Shown: in pieces, positions 34,419-43,749 of the stretch | Layout: each line of letters starts with the position of its first letter | How positions within the stretch are numbered: position 1 is the stretch's first letter | NCBI GenBank assembly: GCA_964563135.1 | Contig: CAZLWV010000018.1 | Span: 1-64,000 of the forward strand | Reading direction: 5' to 3' | DNA length: 64,000 bases | DNA from: JAAYAY01 sp964563135 | Lineage (GTDB): Bacteria > Planctomycetota > Planctomycetia > Pirellulales > Thermoguttaceae | The notes under the pieces: generated by a model | Told to the model about the DNA's origin: nothing | The model's input: the letters and a program-made list of their open reading frames with translations, nothing else | Database searches by the model: none | Position numbers and translations under genes: made by a program

Positions 34419-36095
34419 TTACATTCCCATGCCGCCCATGCCTCCCATACCTCCCATGCCACCCATACCACCCATGCCGTCCATGCCGGCACCTGGAGGC
34501 GGGCCAGCCGGTTCCTCCTTGGGCACCTCGGTGACCAGGCAGGAAGTCGTCAACAACAGCGAGGCCACGCTCGCCGCGTTCTGGAGGGCCGTGCGGACGA
34601 CCATGGCTGGGTCGATAATCCCCGCCTCGACCAGGTCGCAGTAGGTATCGCGGTCGGCGTCGTAACCTTCATTCTTCTTCAAGCGGCGGACACGGTTGAC
34701 GACGACCGCGCCTTCCATGCCGGCGTTGGAGGCGATTGCCCGCAGGGGAGCGTCGAGGACTTTCTTGATGATTTCGGCTCCGAGGGCTTCGTCGCCGACG
34801 AGCCCCAGCTTGTCAAGAGCCTTCTCGCTGCGAAGCAGTGCAACACCGCCGCCGGGAACAATCCCTTCCTGGAGAGCGGCGGCCGTGGCGGCACGGGCGT
34901 CTTCCAGAAGTGCCTTGCGCTCCTTCATCTCCGTCTCTGTGGCAGCCCCGCAGTGAATCTGGGCGACGCCACCGGCCAGTTTCGCGAGCCGCTCCTGAAG
35001 CTTCTCGCGGTCGTAGTCGCTGGTGGTCGTCTCGATCTCGGCCCGGATCTGGTTCGCCCGCCCATCGATCGCCTCTTTCGATCCGCCGCCGCCGACAATC
35101 GTGGTGTCGTCGGAGGTGATCACCACCTTCTTGGCAGTCCCCAGATCCTTCAGCTTGACCGCGTCGAGAGAAACGCCCAGGTCCTTGAAGAGGGCCTGCC
35201 CGCCGGTAAGCGTGGCAATGTCGCCCATCATCGCCTTGCGGCGGTCGCCGTAGCCCGGAGCCTTGACGGCACAGACATTGAGAATACCCCGCATCTTGTT
35301 GACCACAAGCGTCGCAAGGGCCTCACCCTCGATGTCCTCGGCAATGATCAACAGGGGCTTGCTGGCCTTGCTGACAGCCTCCAGCAGTGGCACGAGATCC
35401 TTCGCGTTGGAGATCTTCTCCTCGTGGACGAGAATCAGGCACTTCTCGAGTTCAACGGTCTGGTTGTCGGGGTTGGTCACGAAATGGGGCGAGAGGAAAC
35501 CTCGGTCGAACTGCATGCCTTCCACGACCTCGACATAAGTTTCGGCCTGGCGACCCTCCTCGACCGTGATCACGCCGTCTTTACCGACCTTGATGAACGC
35601 GTCGGCGAGAACCTGGCCGATCGTGGGATCGTTGTTGCCGGCGATGGTCGCAACCTGCATGATCTCTTTCTTGTTCTTCGGGTCGATCGCCTTGGCCGAC
35701 TTGGCGATCGTGTCGATGACCGCTTCGGCACCCTTGTGAATTCCTCGGGAGAGCGACATCGGGTCGGCACCCGCGGCGATCATCTTCAGCCCCTGGGTAA
35801 AAATCGCCTCGGCCAGCACAGTAGCCGTCGTCGTGCCGTCACCTGCCACGTCGTTCGTCTTGCTGGCGGCCTCTTTGACCAATTGAGCCGCGAGATTCTC
35901 GTAGCGGTCGTCCAGCTCGATATCCTCGGCAACCGTGACGCCGTCTTTGGTCACTTTAGGGGCGCCCCAACCCTTGTCGAGCACCGCATTCCGCCCCCGA
36001 GGGCCGAGTGTGCTCTTGACGGCTCGGGCCAACTTGCTGACGCCGGCTGCCAACGGCTGCCGAGCTTCATCGTCAAACACCATCTGTTTTGCCAC
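34419..36095 (-). CDS. groL: 60 kDa chaperonin GroEL, paralogue 2 (Gly-Met tail)
   Basis: A 558-residue chaperonin. AVKSTLGPRGRNAVLDKGWG, NDVAGDGTTTATVLAEAIF, LQEGIVPGGGVALLRSEKAL and GYDADRDTYCDLVEAGIIDP are standard blocks. It ends in a run of GGM repeats (MGGMGGMGGMGGMGGMGM), the tail that lines the cage in classical GroEL. The start is GTG 36095 (VAKQMVF), with AGGAGGA 8 nt upstream; a longer frame to 36128 is rejected. It leads the groEL2-groES-groEL1 group. The promoter should lie in the 1-kb spacer upstream, where no CIRCE repeat is seen. Confidence 0.95.
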   Translation of the reverse strand: MAKQMVFDDEARQPLAAGVSKLARAVKSTLGPRGRNAVLDKGWGAPKVTKDGVTVAEDIELDDRYENLAAQLVKEAASKTNDVAGDGTTTATVLAEAIFTQGLKMIAAGADPMSLSRGIHKGAEAVIDTIAKSAKAIDPKNKKEIMQVATIAGNNDPTIGQVLADAFIKVGKDGVITVEEGRQAETYVEVVEGMQFDRGFLSPHFVTNPDNQTVELEKCLILVHEEKISNAKDLVPLLEAVSKASKPLLIIAEDIEGEALATLVVNKMRGILNVCAVKAPGYGDRRKAMMGDIATLTGGQALFKDLGVSLDAVKLKDLGTAKKVVITSDDTTIVGGGGSKEAIDGRANQIRAEIETTTSDYDREKLQERLAKLAGGVAQIHCGAATETEMKERKALLEDARAATAAALQEGIVPGGGVALLRSEKALDKLGLVGDEALGAEIIKKVLDAPLRAIASNAGMEGAVVVNRVRRLKKNEGYDADRDTYCDLVEAGIIDPAMVVRTALQNAASVASLLLTTSCLVTEVPKEEPAGPPPGAGMDGMGGMGGMGGMGGMGGMGM

Positions 36096-37122
36096 AGCGG
36101 ATTCCTCCTGTTGCTGGCGAAAATTCATCGGCGCCCGCAGGAAACGACTTTTCCCGTTTGGGCGTTAGCTGTCGTGATCTCAAGAAACGTCGGTAGACCA
36201 ATTCTGGCAGTCGACACGGATTTTAGTCCCCTCTAGAATGCAACGTCCGTGCCAACGCCGTTAATGGAGTTGTAACTATCTATCTGAAAACAGGTTGCAG
36301 CGAACAACGTCAGACGCGTTGCACATTCGGTTCACCCTTGTTTTTCGCCGTTTTATGCCATAATGGCAGATCGCCGAAGGCTGCCCCCTGTCTGCCGCAA
36401 GCTGCGGGCCAGACCAAGGCAGGCACGAGACGGCAGCGGTGCAAACCATGGCACCGCCGTCATCTGAACCGGCGCATGTGGTAAACCACGAGCCCTTTGC
36501 GGGCATTTCAGGCAGAGCGGACTGACTGAGCCTGAGCGGCGTCTGCGGGTGGTCTGTGAAACGGGGGATTGATCGGGGGGGGCGTTTAGCTGCGTCGATG
36601 CATCTCCGGGGGGGGGGATGAAAAATGGCTGGGCAAGCCTGACGCGGTGTGGAAGAAACCGTTGCATCGGCTCGGTCGGCCAACGACAATGGGAATGCGT
36701 GATTCCTGCAATGCGATTCGGGGCCGCAGCCGATCTGTGCGGACGGTTCTGAAAGCCGGAGAACGCTTTCCCGCCAAGAATCCTTCCATTTTTTGTCAGT
36801 CCTGCCGATCCAAGCGGGACGCACCTCGCAGAGTGAGTCAGGAGCGTGGGCGCCCATATTTCACAGCGACGAACCTGCCTGGCGGTCTGACCGATCGCAA
36901 GCCGTGGACCTGGCCCCACCGTCCACCACGACCGCTGCGGGGTCTTGGGAAGGGACCTGTTTCAGGGACAAGGCGAAGGGATTGCGATCGTTCAACGTGC
37001 GATGGTCCCGCGTTTGTCGGCGGAACATCATGCAGGGGCGTAATGCCTGCGAAGGGTTTGGCGAAGGGTGTTTGCGGTGAGGCTGCAAGGTCGAACTTAG
37101 CCGAGGCTTGAGGTGACATCTG
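36096..37122. other. 1-kb divergent spacer
   Basis: It separates groEL2 (minus) from the giant coiled-coil gene (plus). No credible gene was found. It contains three long G runs (36563-36567, 36575-36582 and 36608-36617) on the plus strand, able in principle to form a G-quadruplex. The AT-rich part near 36240-36360 could hold promoters. No CIRCE element is seen. Confidence 0.5.
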
Positions 37123-40100
37123 ATGAGAACTCGGGCGATTCTACTAGTAATTGTCTTGCTGGCAGTGTCGGGTTGGTTCTCGGCTGCAGCCAGAGCCCAG
37201 GCGAATGTCGACTATGACGCGGCCGAGAAGGCGGCGCAAGAGGCCGAGGCCGCGGTTGCGGCTGCCAAGGGAACCGCTGAGCAGGCAGCCGCCACACAGG
37301 CAAGCGCTGAGCAGGCAACCGCGGCAAAACGCCAATTGGCCGAAGATGCGAAGAAGAAAGTTGCCGAACTGCTTGCCAATCAACAGCAGCCAGCGGAGGC
37401 CCGTCTGGCAGCGGCAGCCAAGGCAGTGACCGAAGCGGCCGAGGGCAAAGGGGCAGCCGACAAAACTCTCGCCGATATAGTTGCTGCCGTCGCTGCGGCG
37501 CAGGGGGCGAAGGATGCGGCCGATGCCGCGGCCCAAGCGGCGGAAGCCAATGCCAGGGTGGTGACGGCGGCCGAACTGGCGCAGGCGGCCAGCGAAGCAG
37601 CGGCAAAACGGAAGGCGGCAGACGAGGCAAAGGCCGCTCTTGGCCTGGCACAGCAGGCCCAGCAACAGGCCCAGGCCAGCGCTGACGGTGCCGCGGTGAA
37701 ACTGACGGAAGCCGAGACACAACGGAAGGTGGCCGACGAGACGCTGGCCAACGTCAAGAACCAGGTCGCGGCCGCCACCACAGCTTTGCAGGCGGCTGAA
37801 GCAGCGGCCAAGGAGGCAGAAGAGAAGGCCAAGGCCGTCACCGGGGATGCCGCCAAAAGTGACCAGGAGAAGAAACAGGCCAGCGACGACGCTGCCGCCA
37901 AACGCAAGGCTGCCGAGGAGGCGAAGCCCGCCCTGGCTCAGGCCATGCAGAACCAGGAGCAGGCTCAGGGGGCTGTAGCAGCGGCAGCCACAAGACAGGT
38001 GGAGGTCGGCGGGGAGAAGCAGAGAGCCGATGACGCGCTGGCGGGGGCAAAAGCCCAGACGGCGGCGGCCGTGGCGGCCGTCGAAGGGGCCGAAAAAGCG
38101 GCCCTGGAGGCGGAAACGCAGGCTCGCGGGCTGGCAGGCTATTTTGCCAGAAGTCCGGAGGCGAACCAGCAGGCAGCGACCGATGCCGCCGCCAAGCGGC
38201 AGGCGGCCAACCAGGCCAGCGCCACGCTGATGGAGACGCAGCAGAAGGTGGCGCCGGCCGAGGCGGCCGTTGCCGAGGCCGTCAAACGCCTGGCGGAGGC
38301 CGAGGCGGGCAGGAAGGGGGCCGACGAAGCGCTCGCGGCCGTCAAGAACCAGGTTGCTGCCGCCACCCAGGCTCAGCAGGCGGCCGAACAGGCCGCCCAA
38401 GAGGCGGATGCGGCGGCCGCGGCGGCGAAGACCGCTGCCGACAACGCACGGGCGGCGCAAGCGGCTGCCGAAAAGGCCGCGGCGGAGAAGCGAGCCCTGG
38501 CCAACCAGGCGAAGGCCGAACGCGACAAGATGGCTGCCGACCCGGTAGCCGCGGCAACGCAGGCCTACCAGGCAGCGAAGGAGGCCGCCAAGGCGGCGGA
38601 AGCCGCCGTCGTGCCCTTGAGGGCCGCCATGCAGGCGGCCGACAAGGCGTATGCCGATGCAAGCAATGTGGCCAACGCAAAGCGACAGCAGGCCACGGAT
38701 GCGAAGAATCTGGCGGGCGAGCAGGGCGTACAAGCGTTGAAGCAGGCAGAGGAGAACGTGCCTGCAGCGACCAAGGCCCTGACGGAGGCGACCGATGCCA
38801 AACCGGCCCTCGACAAGGCGCTGGTTGATGCCAAGGCGGTCGCACTCCCTCTGCAACAAACATATGACGCTGCCGAGAAAGCAGCTCGGGAAGCGGCGGC
38901 CGCGGCGAAGACCGCCGCCGACGCGGCCACCAGGCTCGATACGGAAGCCAAGGCTGCTGCGACTGCCGCCGATGCGAAGCGGAAGGCCGCCGACGGGGCC
39001 AAGGCGGCCCTGGCCAAAGCACAGCAAAACGAGCAACGGGCGCAGGCACAGGCGGAAACCGCCGCTCAGAAGCTGGCCGAGGTGGAGACTCAGAAGAAGC
39101 TGGCCGACGAAGCCCTGGCCGGTGCGACGGCCCAGTTGGCTGCTGCCAACGCGGCCGCGGCGGCCACCGAGAAGGCTGCTGGCGAGGCCGAGGCCAGCGC
39201 CAAACAGATCGCCGCCGATACGGCCAGACCTGAGCCGGAGAATAAGCAGGCGGCCGACGAGGCCGCCGCCAAACGCAAGGCGGCCGATGAAACCAAGGCG
39301 GCTTTGACGCAGGCGCAGGCCGCCGAGCAGGAATTGCAGAAGCAGGCTGCTGCCGCAGCAGAAAAACTGGGCCGGGCGACCGGACAGAAGAAACTTGCCG
39401 ACGGTGCCTTGGCCAATGTGAAGAACCAGGTGGCCGCCGCCACCGCGGCTCTGCCGGCCGCCGAAACGACCGCCCAGGAGTTCAGAAAGGTTGCGGACGA
39501 GAAGCAGCAGGCCGCAGCTCAAGCGGCCGCCAAACTCAAGGCGGCGGCGGATGCCGGGGCAGCGCTGGCTCAATCCCAGCAAGCGGAGCAGCAGGCCCAG
39601 GCCCCGGCCCAGGCTGCCGCCCAGAAACTGGCCGAGGCGCAAGCACAGAAGAAATCGGCCGACGACGCCCTGGCCAGCGCGAAGAACCAGGTGAACACCG
39701 CCACCGCGGCTCTGCCGCTTGCGGAGGCGGCCGCCCAGGAAGCCGAGTCCAAGGCAAAACAGGCTGCCGAAGACGCCGGCAAGCCGGAGGCGGAGAAGAA
39801 ACAGGCCGCAGATGAGGCGGCTGCAAAACGCAAAACGGCCGAGGAGGCGAAAGCTGCCCTGGCCCAGGCGCAACAGGCTGACCAGCAGGGTCAGGCTCAA
39901 GCTGCAGCGGCGGCCCAACGGCTGACCGAAGCGGAGGGGCAGAAGAAGTCGGCGGACGACGCCCTGGCCGGTGTGAAGAACCAGGTGGCCGCCGCCCTGT
40001 CTGCCAGCCAGGCCGCCCAGGAAGCAGCCAAAGAGCTCATTCAGCTCGATGCGGCCAACAAGCAGGCCGCCGCGCTGGCTGCCGCCACCCGGAAGGAGGC

Positions 40101-42036
40101 CGATGCGGCCAAGGCGGCCCTGGCCCCGGCGCAGCAGAAGCTGGAGCAGGCGGCCGTTCGGGCCAACACCGCTGCGCAGAACCTTGCCAGGGCCGAGGCC
40201 CGGAAGAAGTCGACCGAGGAGGCCCTGGTCGACCTCAAGAATCGGATTGCCGCGGCCATCCAAACGCATGTGAATGACGAAAAGGCCGCCCAGGAAGCGG
40301 AAGCCGCGGCGATCCCGTTGAAAGCGGAAGCAGAGAAGACGCGGGCGGCGTACACGGCTGCCGTGAACGTTGCCGACGAGAAGCGCGCTCTGGTCGAGCA
40401 GGCCAAGGGCGCCCTGTACCGGTTGCTTGCCGCCAGGCAGGTGGCAGGCCTGATGGAGAGTCCGACTCCACCGAAACCGGCAAACGGAATTGACGAAATC
40501 GTCTTTGCCAGGTTGAAGGCGCTCGGCATCCAGCCGGTTCTCTGCTCCGACGCCGTGTTCGTCCGCCGCGCCTATCTGGACCTGACCGGCAAACTTCCGA
40601 CGGCCGAAGTGGCCAAGGCCTTCATCCTCGACGCCGATACGAACAAGCGGGTTGCCCTGGTCAACCGCCTGCTGGATGATCGCGCCCATGTGGACTACTG
40701 GGCGATGAAGTGGAGCGATATTCTGCGGATCAAGGCGGAGTTCCCGGTGAAGCTCTGGCCCAATGCGGCGCAGGCCTATCACCGCTGGGTATGGGAATCC
40801 ATCTCCCAGAACAAGCCTTACGACCAGTTCGCCCGCGAACTGCTCACCTCCAGCGGGAGCAATTTCCGCGTCGGTCCAGTCAACTTCTACCGCGCCATCC
40901 AGAACCGGACGCCGGAGGGCATTGCCTCGTCGGTGGGATTGGCGCTGATGGCCACTCGAGTCGACTTCTGGCCGGAAGACCGCCGGACAGGTATGGCGGC
41001 ATTCTTTTCGCAGGTCGGCTACAAGCCGACGAGCGAGTGGAAGGAGGAGATCGTCTTCTGGGATCCGCTCCATTCGACCGCCGTGCCGGGCAGCACCGCG
41101 CCGGGCGAAGACGCAGTAGCCAAAGTGGTGGCCGTCACCAACCGGATTCCGCGGGAACTGGCCCAGCCGCTGAACGAAAACGGGCCGCTGGCGGCCGTCT
41201 TTCCCGACGGCACCAAGACCTCGATTCCGCCCAGTCGCGATCCGCGGGAGGCGTTTGCCGAGTGGCTGATCCGACCGGAGAACCCCTGGTTTACCCGGGC
41301 CATCGTCAACCGTACCTGGGCATGGGCCATGGGGCGGGGCATCATTCACGAGCCGGACGATATCCGCGACGACAATCCGCCAGGCAATCCCGAGTTGCTG
41401 GCCTGGCTGGAGAAGGAACTCGTTGCGAGCCGCTACGATCTGAAGCATCTCAAGCGGCTGATCTTCACCTCGGCCACCTACCAGTTCTCTTCGATACCGA
41501 GGCTCCAGACACCGGAAGCGAAAGCCAGCTTTTCCAGCTATCTGTTGCGGCGAGTGGAGGCCGAGGTATTGATCGACACGGTGAACCAGATCACCGGCAG
41601 CTCGGATCTGTACACCAGTGCGGTTCCAGAGCCGTTCACCTACATTCCCCAAGGCATGCCGGCGGTGGCGCTGGCGGACGGGAGCACGACCGATTCCTTT
41701 CTGGCGTTGTTCGGGCGTTCGGCCCGTGCCACGGGCATGGAAAGCGAACGCGTCAGCGAGTTGGCATCGCCCCAGTGGCTGCATATGCTCAACTCCGGTC
41801 AGATCCAGAACAAGCTTCAAACCGGGCCGAAACTCGCGGCCATGCTTTCATCGGGGGGCAAGCCCAACGAAATCGCAGAGGCGCTGTACCTGACCATCCT
41901 CTCGCGGTTTCCGACGGACGCCGACATCAAGGCCGCGGAAGAGTATGCCAAACTGGGAGTGGCGAAGGGACGGGATGCCTGGATCGATCTGGCCTGGGCA
42001 TTGATCAACAGCCCCGAGTTTCTGTTGCGGCATTGA
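37123..42036 (+). CDS. giant alanine-rich coiled-coil / DUF1549-DUF1553 surface protein
   Basis: A 1637-residue exported protein. A signal peptide (LLVIVLLAVSGWFSAAARAQ) is followed by about 1070 residues of Ala/Lys/Glu/Gln-rich helix. Between residues 208 and 1034 this is built of 98-residue units (208-305, 306-403, 665-762, 850-947) and 87-residue units (763-849, 948-1034) around a divergent 261-residue stretch; the unit start is LA.VKNQVAAAT. From about residue 1120 it becomes DUF1549/PSCyt2 (VFVRRAYLDLTGKLPTAEVA, WAMKWSDILRI, YDQFARELLTSSGS). Then DUF1553/PSD1 follows (RAIVNRTWAWAMGRGIIHEP, LLRRVEAEVLIDTVNQITGS, LINSPEFLLRH). In planctomycetes DUF1549/1553 proteins are usually near 700-1100 residues without such a stalk. 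The start ATG has GAGGTG upstream. It is followed by a DUF1501 gene, the usual partner. Confidence 0.9.
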   Translation: MRTRAILLVIVLLAVSGWFSAAARAQANVDYDAAEKAAQEAEAAVAAAKGTAEQAAATQASAEQATAAKRQLAEDAKKKVAELLANQQQPAEARLAAAAKAVTEAAEGKGAADKTLADIVAAVAAAQGAKDAADAAAQAAEANARVVTAAELAQAASEAAAKRKAADEAKAALGLAQQAQQQAQASADGAAVKLTEAETQRKVADETLANVKNQVAAATTALQAAEAAAKEAEEKAKAVTGDAAKSDQEKKQASDDAAAKRKAAEEAKPALAQAMQNQEQAQGAVAAAATRQVEVGGEKQRADDALAGAKAQTAAAVAAVEGAEKAALEAETQARGLAGYFARSPEANQQAATDAAAKRQAANQASATLMETQQKVAPAEAAVAEAVKRLAEAEAGRKGADEALAAVKNQVAAATQAQQAAEQAAQEADAAAAAAKTAADNARAAQAAAEKAAAEKRALANQAKAERDKMAADPVAAATQAYQAAKEAAKAAEAAVVPLRAAMQAADKAYADASNVANAKRQQATDAKNLAGEQGVQALKQAEENVPAATKALTEATDAKPALDKALVDAKAVALPLQQTYDAAEKAAREAAAAAKTAADAATRLDTEAKAAATAADAKRKAADGAKAALAKAQQNEQRAQAQAETAAQKLAEVETQKKLADEALAGATAQLAAANAAAAATEKAAGEAEASAKQIAADTARPEPENKQAADEAAAKRKAADETKAALTQAQAAEQELQKQAAAAAEKLGRATGQKKLADGALANVKNQVAAATAALPAAETTAQEFRKVADEKQQAAAQAAAKLKAAADAGAALAQSQQAEQQAQAPAQAAAQKLAEAQAQKKSADDALASAKNQVNTATAALPLAEAAAQEAESKAKQAAEDAGKPEAEKKQAADEAAAKRKTAEEAKAALAQAQQADQQGQAQAAAAAQRLTEAEGQKKSADDALAGVKNQVAAALSASQAAQEAAKELIQLDAANKQAAALAAATRKEADAAKAALAPAQQKLEQAAVRANTAAQNLARAEARKKSTEEALVDLKNRIAAAIQTHVNDEKAAQEAEAAAIPLKAEAEKTRAAYTAAVNVADEKRALVEQAKGALYRLLAARQVAGLMESPTPPKPANGIDEIVFARLKALGIQPVLCSDAVFVRRAYLDLTGKLPTAEVAKAFILDADTNKRVALVNRLLDDRAHVDYWAMKWSDILRIKAEFPVKLWPNAAQAYHRWVWESISQNKPYDQFARELLTSSGSNFRVGPVNFYRAIQNRTPEGIASSVGLALMATRVDFWPEDRRTGMAAFFSQVGYKPTSEWKEEIVFWDPLHSTAVPGSTAPGEDAVAKVVAVTNRIPRELAQPLNENGPLAAVFPDGTKTSIPPSRDPREAFAEWLIRPENPWFTRAIVNRTWAWAMGRGIIHEPDDIRDDNPPGNPELLAWLEKELVASRYDLKHLKRLIFTSATYQFSSIPRLQTPEAKASFSSYLLRRVEAEVLIDTVNQITGSSDLYTSAVPEPFTYIPQGMPAVALADGSTTDSFLALFGRSARATGMESERVSELASPQWLHMLNSGQIQNKLQTGPKLAAMLSSGGKPNEIAEALYLTILSRFPTDADIKAAEEYAKLGVAKGRDAWIDLAWALINSPEFLLRH
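37744..40224 (+). repeat. 98/87-residue coding repeats of the coiled coil
   Basis: Units that begin LANVKNQV, LAGAKAQT, LAGATAQL and LASAKNQV are each exactly 98 codons long; two that begin LANVKNQV and LAGVKNQV are 87 codons. 98 equals 14 heptads, and the difference of 11 is one hendecad. The DNA of the units is related but diverged. Confidence 0.8.
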
Positions 42037-42214
42037 TGGCCGGATACGGAATGGAACATGATGTGCAGCGGTCGGTTGAGATCGTCGCGAAACAGGCTGC
42101 CGAGTGGTCTTTGCGAGGCATCAAGGCATATCGCGATGGCCCGCAGGTTCGTGTTTTGAGGGCGATCCTTTGTGGACACGACAATCCAAGGAAAGCAGAA
42201 GGAGGAGTGAGGCC

Positions 42215-43627
42215 ATGACGACACACCGAGGTCCGGACAACCCGGAGCAGGTTTCGCGGCGGGAGGCCTTGCAGCGCGGTCTGCGGGGCGCGACAGGCGT
42301 GATCGCGGCCGCCGGTATCGGAGCCCGTGTTCATGCGGCGGAGGCCGAAAAAACGCCGGAGCAGAAGGCTGCCGAAGAAAAGGCTGCCCGAGACGAAGCG
42401 GCCAAGGCCAAGGCCAAGAAAGGTCAGACCAGGTCGGTCATCCAGATCTTTCTGTGGGGCGGCATGTCGCAAAACGATACCTGGGACCCCAAGCCGGGCA
42501 CAGGCTACGACTATCTGGGAGAGTTCGACAAGTTCATTCCCACCAACGTGGACGGAGTTCAGGTCAGCTCTCTGTTTCCGCAACTGGCCAAGCAAGCCGA
42601 CAAGTACTCCTTGATCCGCAGCATGACCCACGGCAACAACGGCCACGAGACGGCGGCCTACCTGATGCAGACCGGCCACGAGCCGGGCGGTCGGTTGGCC
42701 TACCCGAGTGTGGGTGCCGTTTTCACGTTCTTCAAGAAGGATCAGTACACCGGCCTGCTGCCCCCTTACATCGTCATGCTCCAAGCCGCAGGGCGATTCT
42801 CCGAGGAGGGTTTCCTGGGCCCCGCATACAAACCCTTTGCCACGGGGGGCGATCCCAACGCGGATCGCTTCGAAGTGCAGGGAATTGTCAACCGGGGAAT
42901 CGACGACGGGCGGCAAATGGCCCGCCGCGAACTGGTCGACAAGATCAATGTGCTGGGCTACGGCCTTGCGGAGGCCCCCGAGATGGCCGCTGTCGAGTCG
43001 GCCAAGCAGAAGGCCTACGGACTGATCCTCGGCAAGGGGAAGGAAGTATTCAACCTGGCAAACGAACCCTCAGTGCTCAGGGATCGCTACGGCCGGAACA
43101 CCTTCGGGCAGGAATGCCTCGCGGCGCGGCGAATGGTGGAGGCGGGTGTCCCCTACATCACCATCAGCTTCCCGGGCGGATGGGACACTCACGGAGGCCA
43201 TTTTGCCACGATGCGGCGGCAGTGCCCGATGCTGGATCAAGGCCTGGCGACCCTGCTGGCGGATCTGAGCGAACGCGGCTTGCTCGACAGCACCCTCGTC
43301 TGGTGCACCGGCGAGTTCGGCCGAACGCCCAAGGTCTCTTGGGAGCCGCCCTGGAACGGCGGACGCCATCACCATGGGGCGGTATTTACCGTCCTGGTCG
43401 CGGGGGGCGGATTCAAGGGAGGACGGGTCGTCGGCTCATCCGACGAAAAAGGGGAACAGGTCAAGGAAAGGCCCGTCTACCCGGCAGACCTGCTGGGAAG
43501 TATGTACCTGTTGGCCGGTATCGACGCCGGCGCCAAACTGCCCCACCCCTGGGGATTGGATGCCTATGTGCTGGACACCGTAAATGAGGGCATGAAGTCG
43601 GCCGGGCTTCTGGAAGAGATCATGTAG
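42215..43627 (+). CDS. Tat-exported DUF1501 protein
   Basis: A 470-residue exported protein with a twin-arginine leader (EQVSRREALQRGLRGATGVI). An Ala/Lys/Glu helix of about 40 residues (EKTPEQKAAEEKAARDEAAK) follows, then the DUF1501 core: QIFLWGGMSQNDTWDPKPGT, MTHGNNGHETAAYLMQTGH, VPYITISFPGGWDTHGGHF, STLVWCTGEFGRTPK and GRHHHGAVFTVLVAGGGFKG. DUF1501 proteins fall in the alkaline phosphatase/sulfatase superfamily and are paired with DUF1549/DUF1553 genes in planctomycetes; the reaction is unknown. The start is ATG 42215 after GGAGGAG. It is 178 bp after the giant gene and likely co-transcribed. The short AEEKAARDEAAK helix echoes the neighbour's coiled coil. Confidence 0.9.
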   Translation: MTTHRGPDNPEQVSRREALQRGLRGATGVIAAAGIGARVHAAEAEKTPEQKAAEEKAARDEAAKAKAKKGQTRSVIQIFLWGGMSQNDTWDPKPGTGYDYLGEFDKFIPTNVDGVQVSSLFPQLAKQADKYSLIRSMTHGNNGHETAAYLMQTGHEPGGRLAYPSVGAVFTFFKKDQYTGLLPPYIVMLQAAGRFSEEGFLGPAYKPFATGGDPNADRFEVQGIVNRGIDDGRQMARRELVDKINVLGYGLAEAPEMAAVESAKQKAYGLILGKGKEVFNLANEPSVLRDRYGRNTFGQECLAARRMVEAGVPYITISFPGGWDTHGGHFATMRRQCPMLDQGLATLLADLSERGLLDSTLVWCTGEFGRTPKVSWEPPWNGGRHHHGAVFTVLVAGGGFKGGRVVGSSDEKGEQVKERPVYPADLLGSMYLLAGIDAGAKLPHPWGLDAYVLDTVNEGMKSAGLLEEIM

Positions 43628-43749
43628 CCGTCGCTGGCGAGACGCGGTTGGCAGCGCCGCAGCGGCTCTCCAGTCCGCGGCCGGCACGCCCGACGGCAGC
43701 GCGGCACCTGTTCTTGCCGGTGGCGAGATGGTATGAGATGGAGAAGTTC

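Noticed and set aside
31684..36236. Long open frames antisense to dnaJ and the groEL genes
   Set aside because: The conserved chaperone frames are on the minus strand with ribosome sites. The plus-strand frames have no family similarity.
36129..36300. CIRCE element for groEL2
   Set aside because: No TTAGCACTC-N9-GAGTGCTAA-like pair exists in the upstream region.
37144..41820. A 1558-codon open frame antisense to the giant coiled-coil gene
   Set aside because: It is an artefact of GC-rich, alanine-heavy coding on the other strand. It has no start signal or domain, and its composition (Gly/Leu/Arg/Cys) is the mirror of the true frame.
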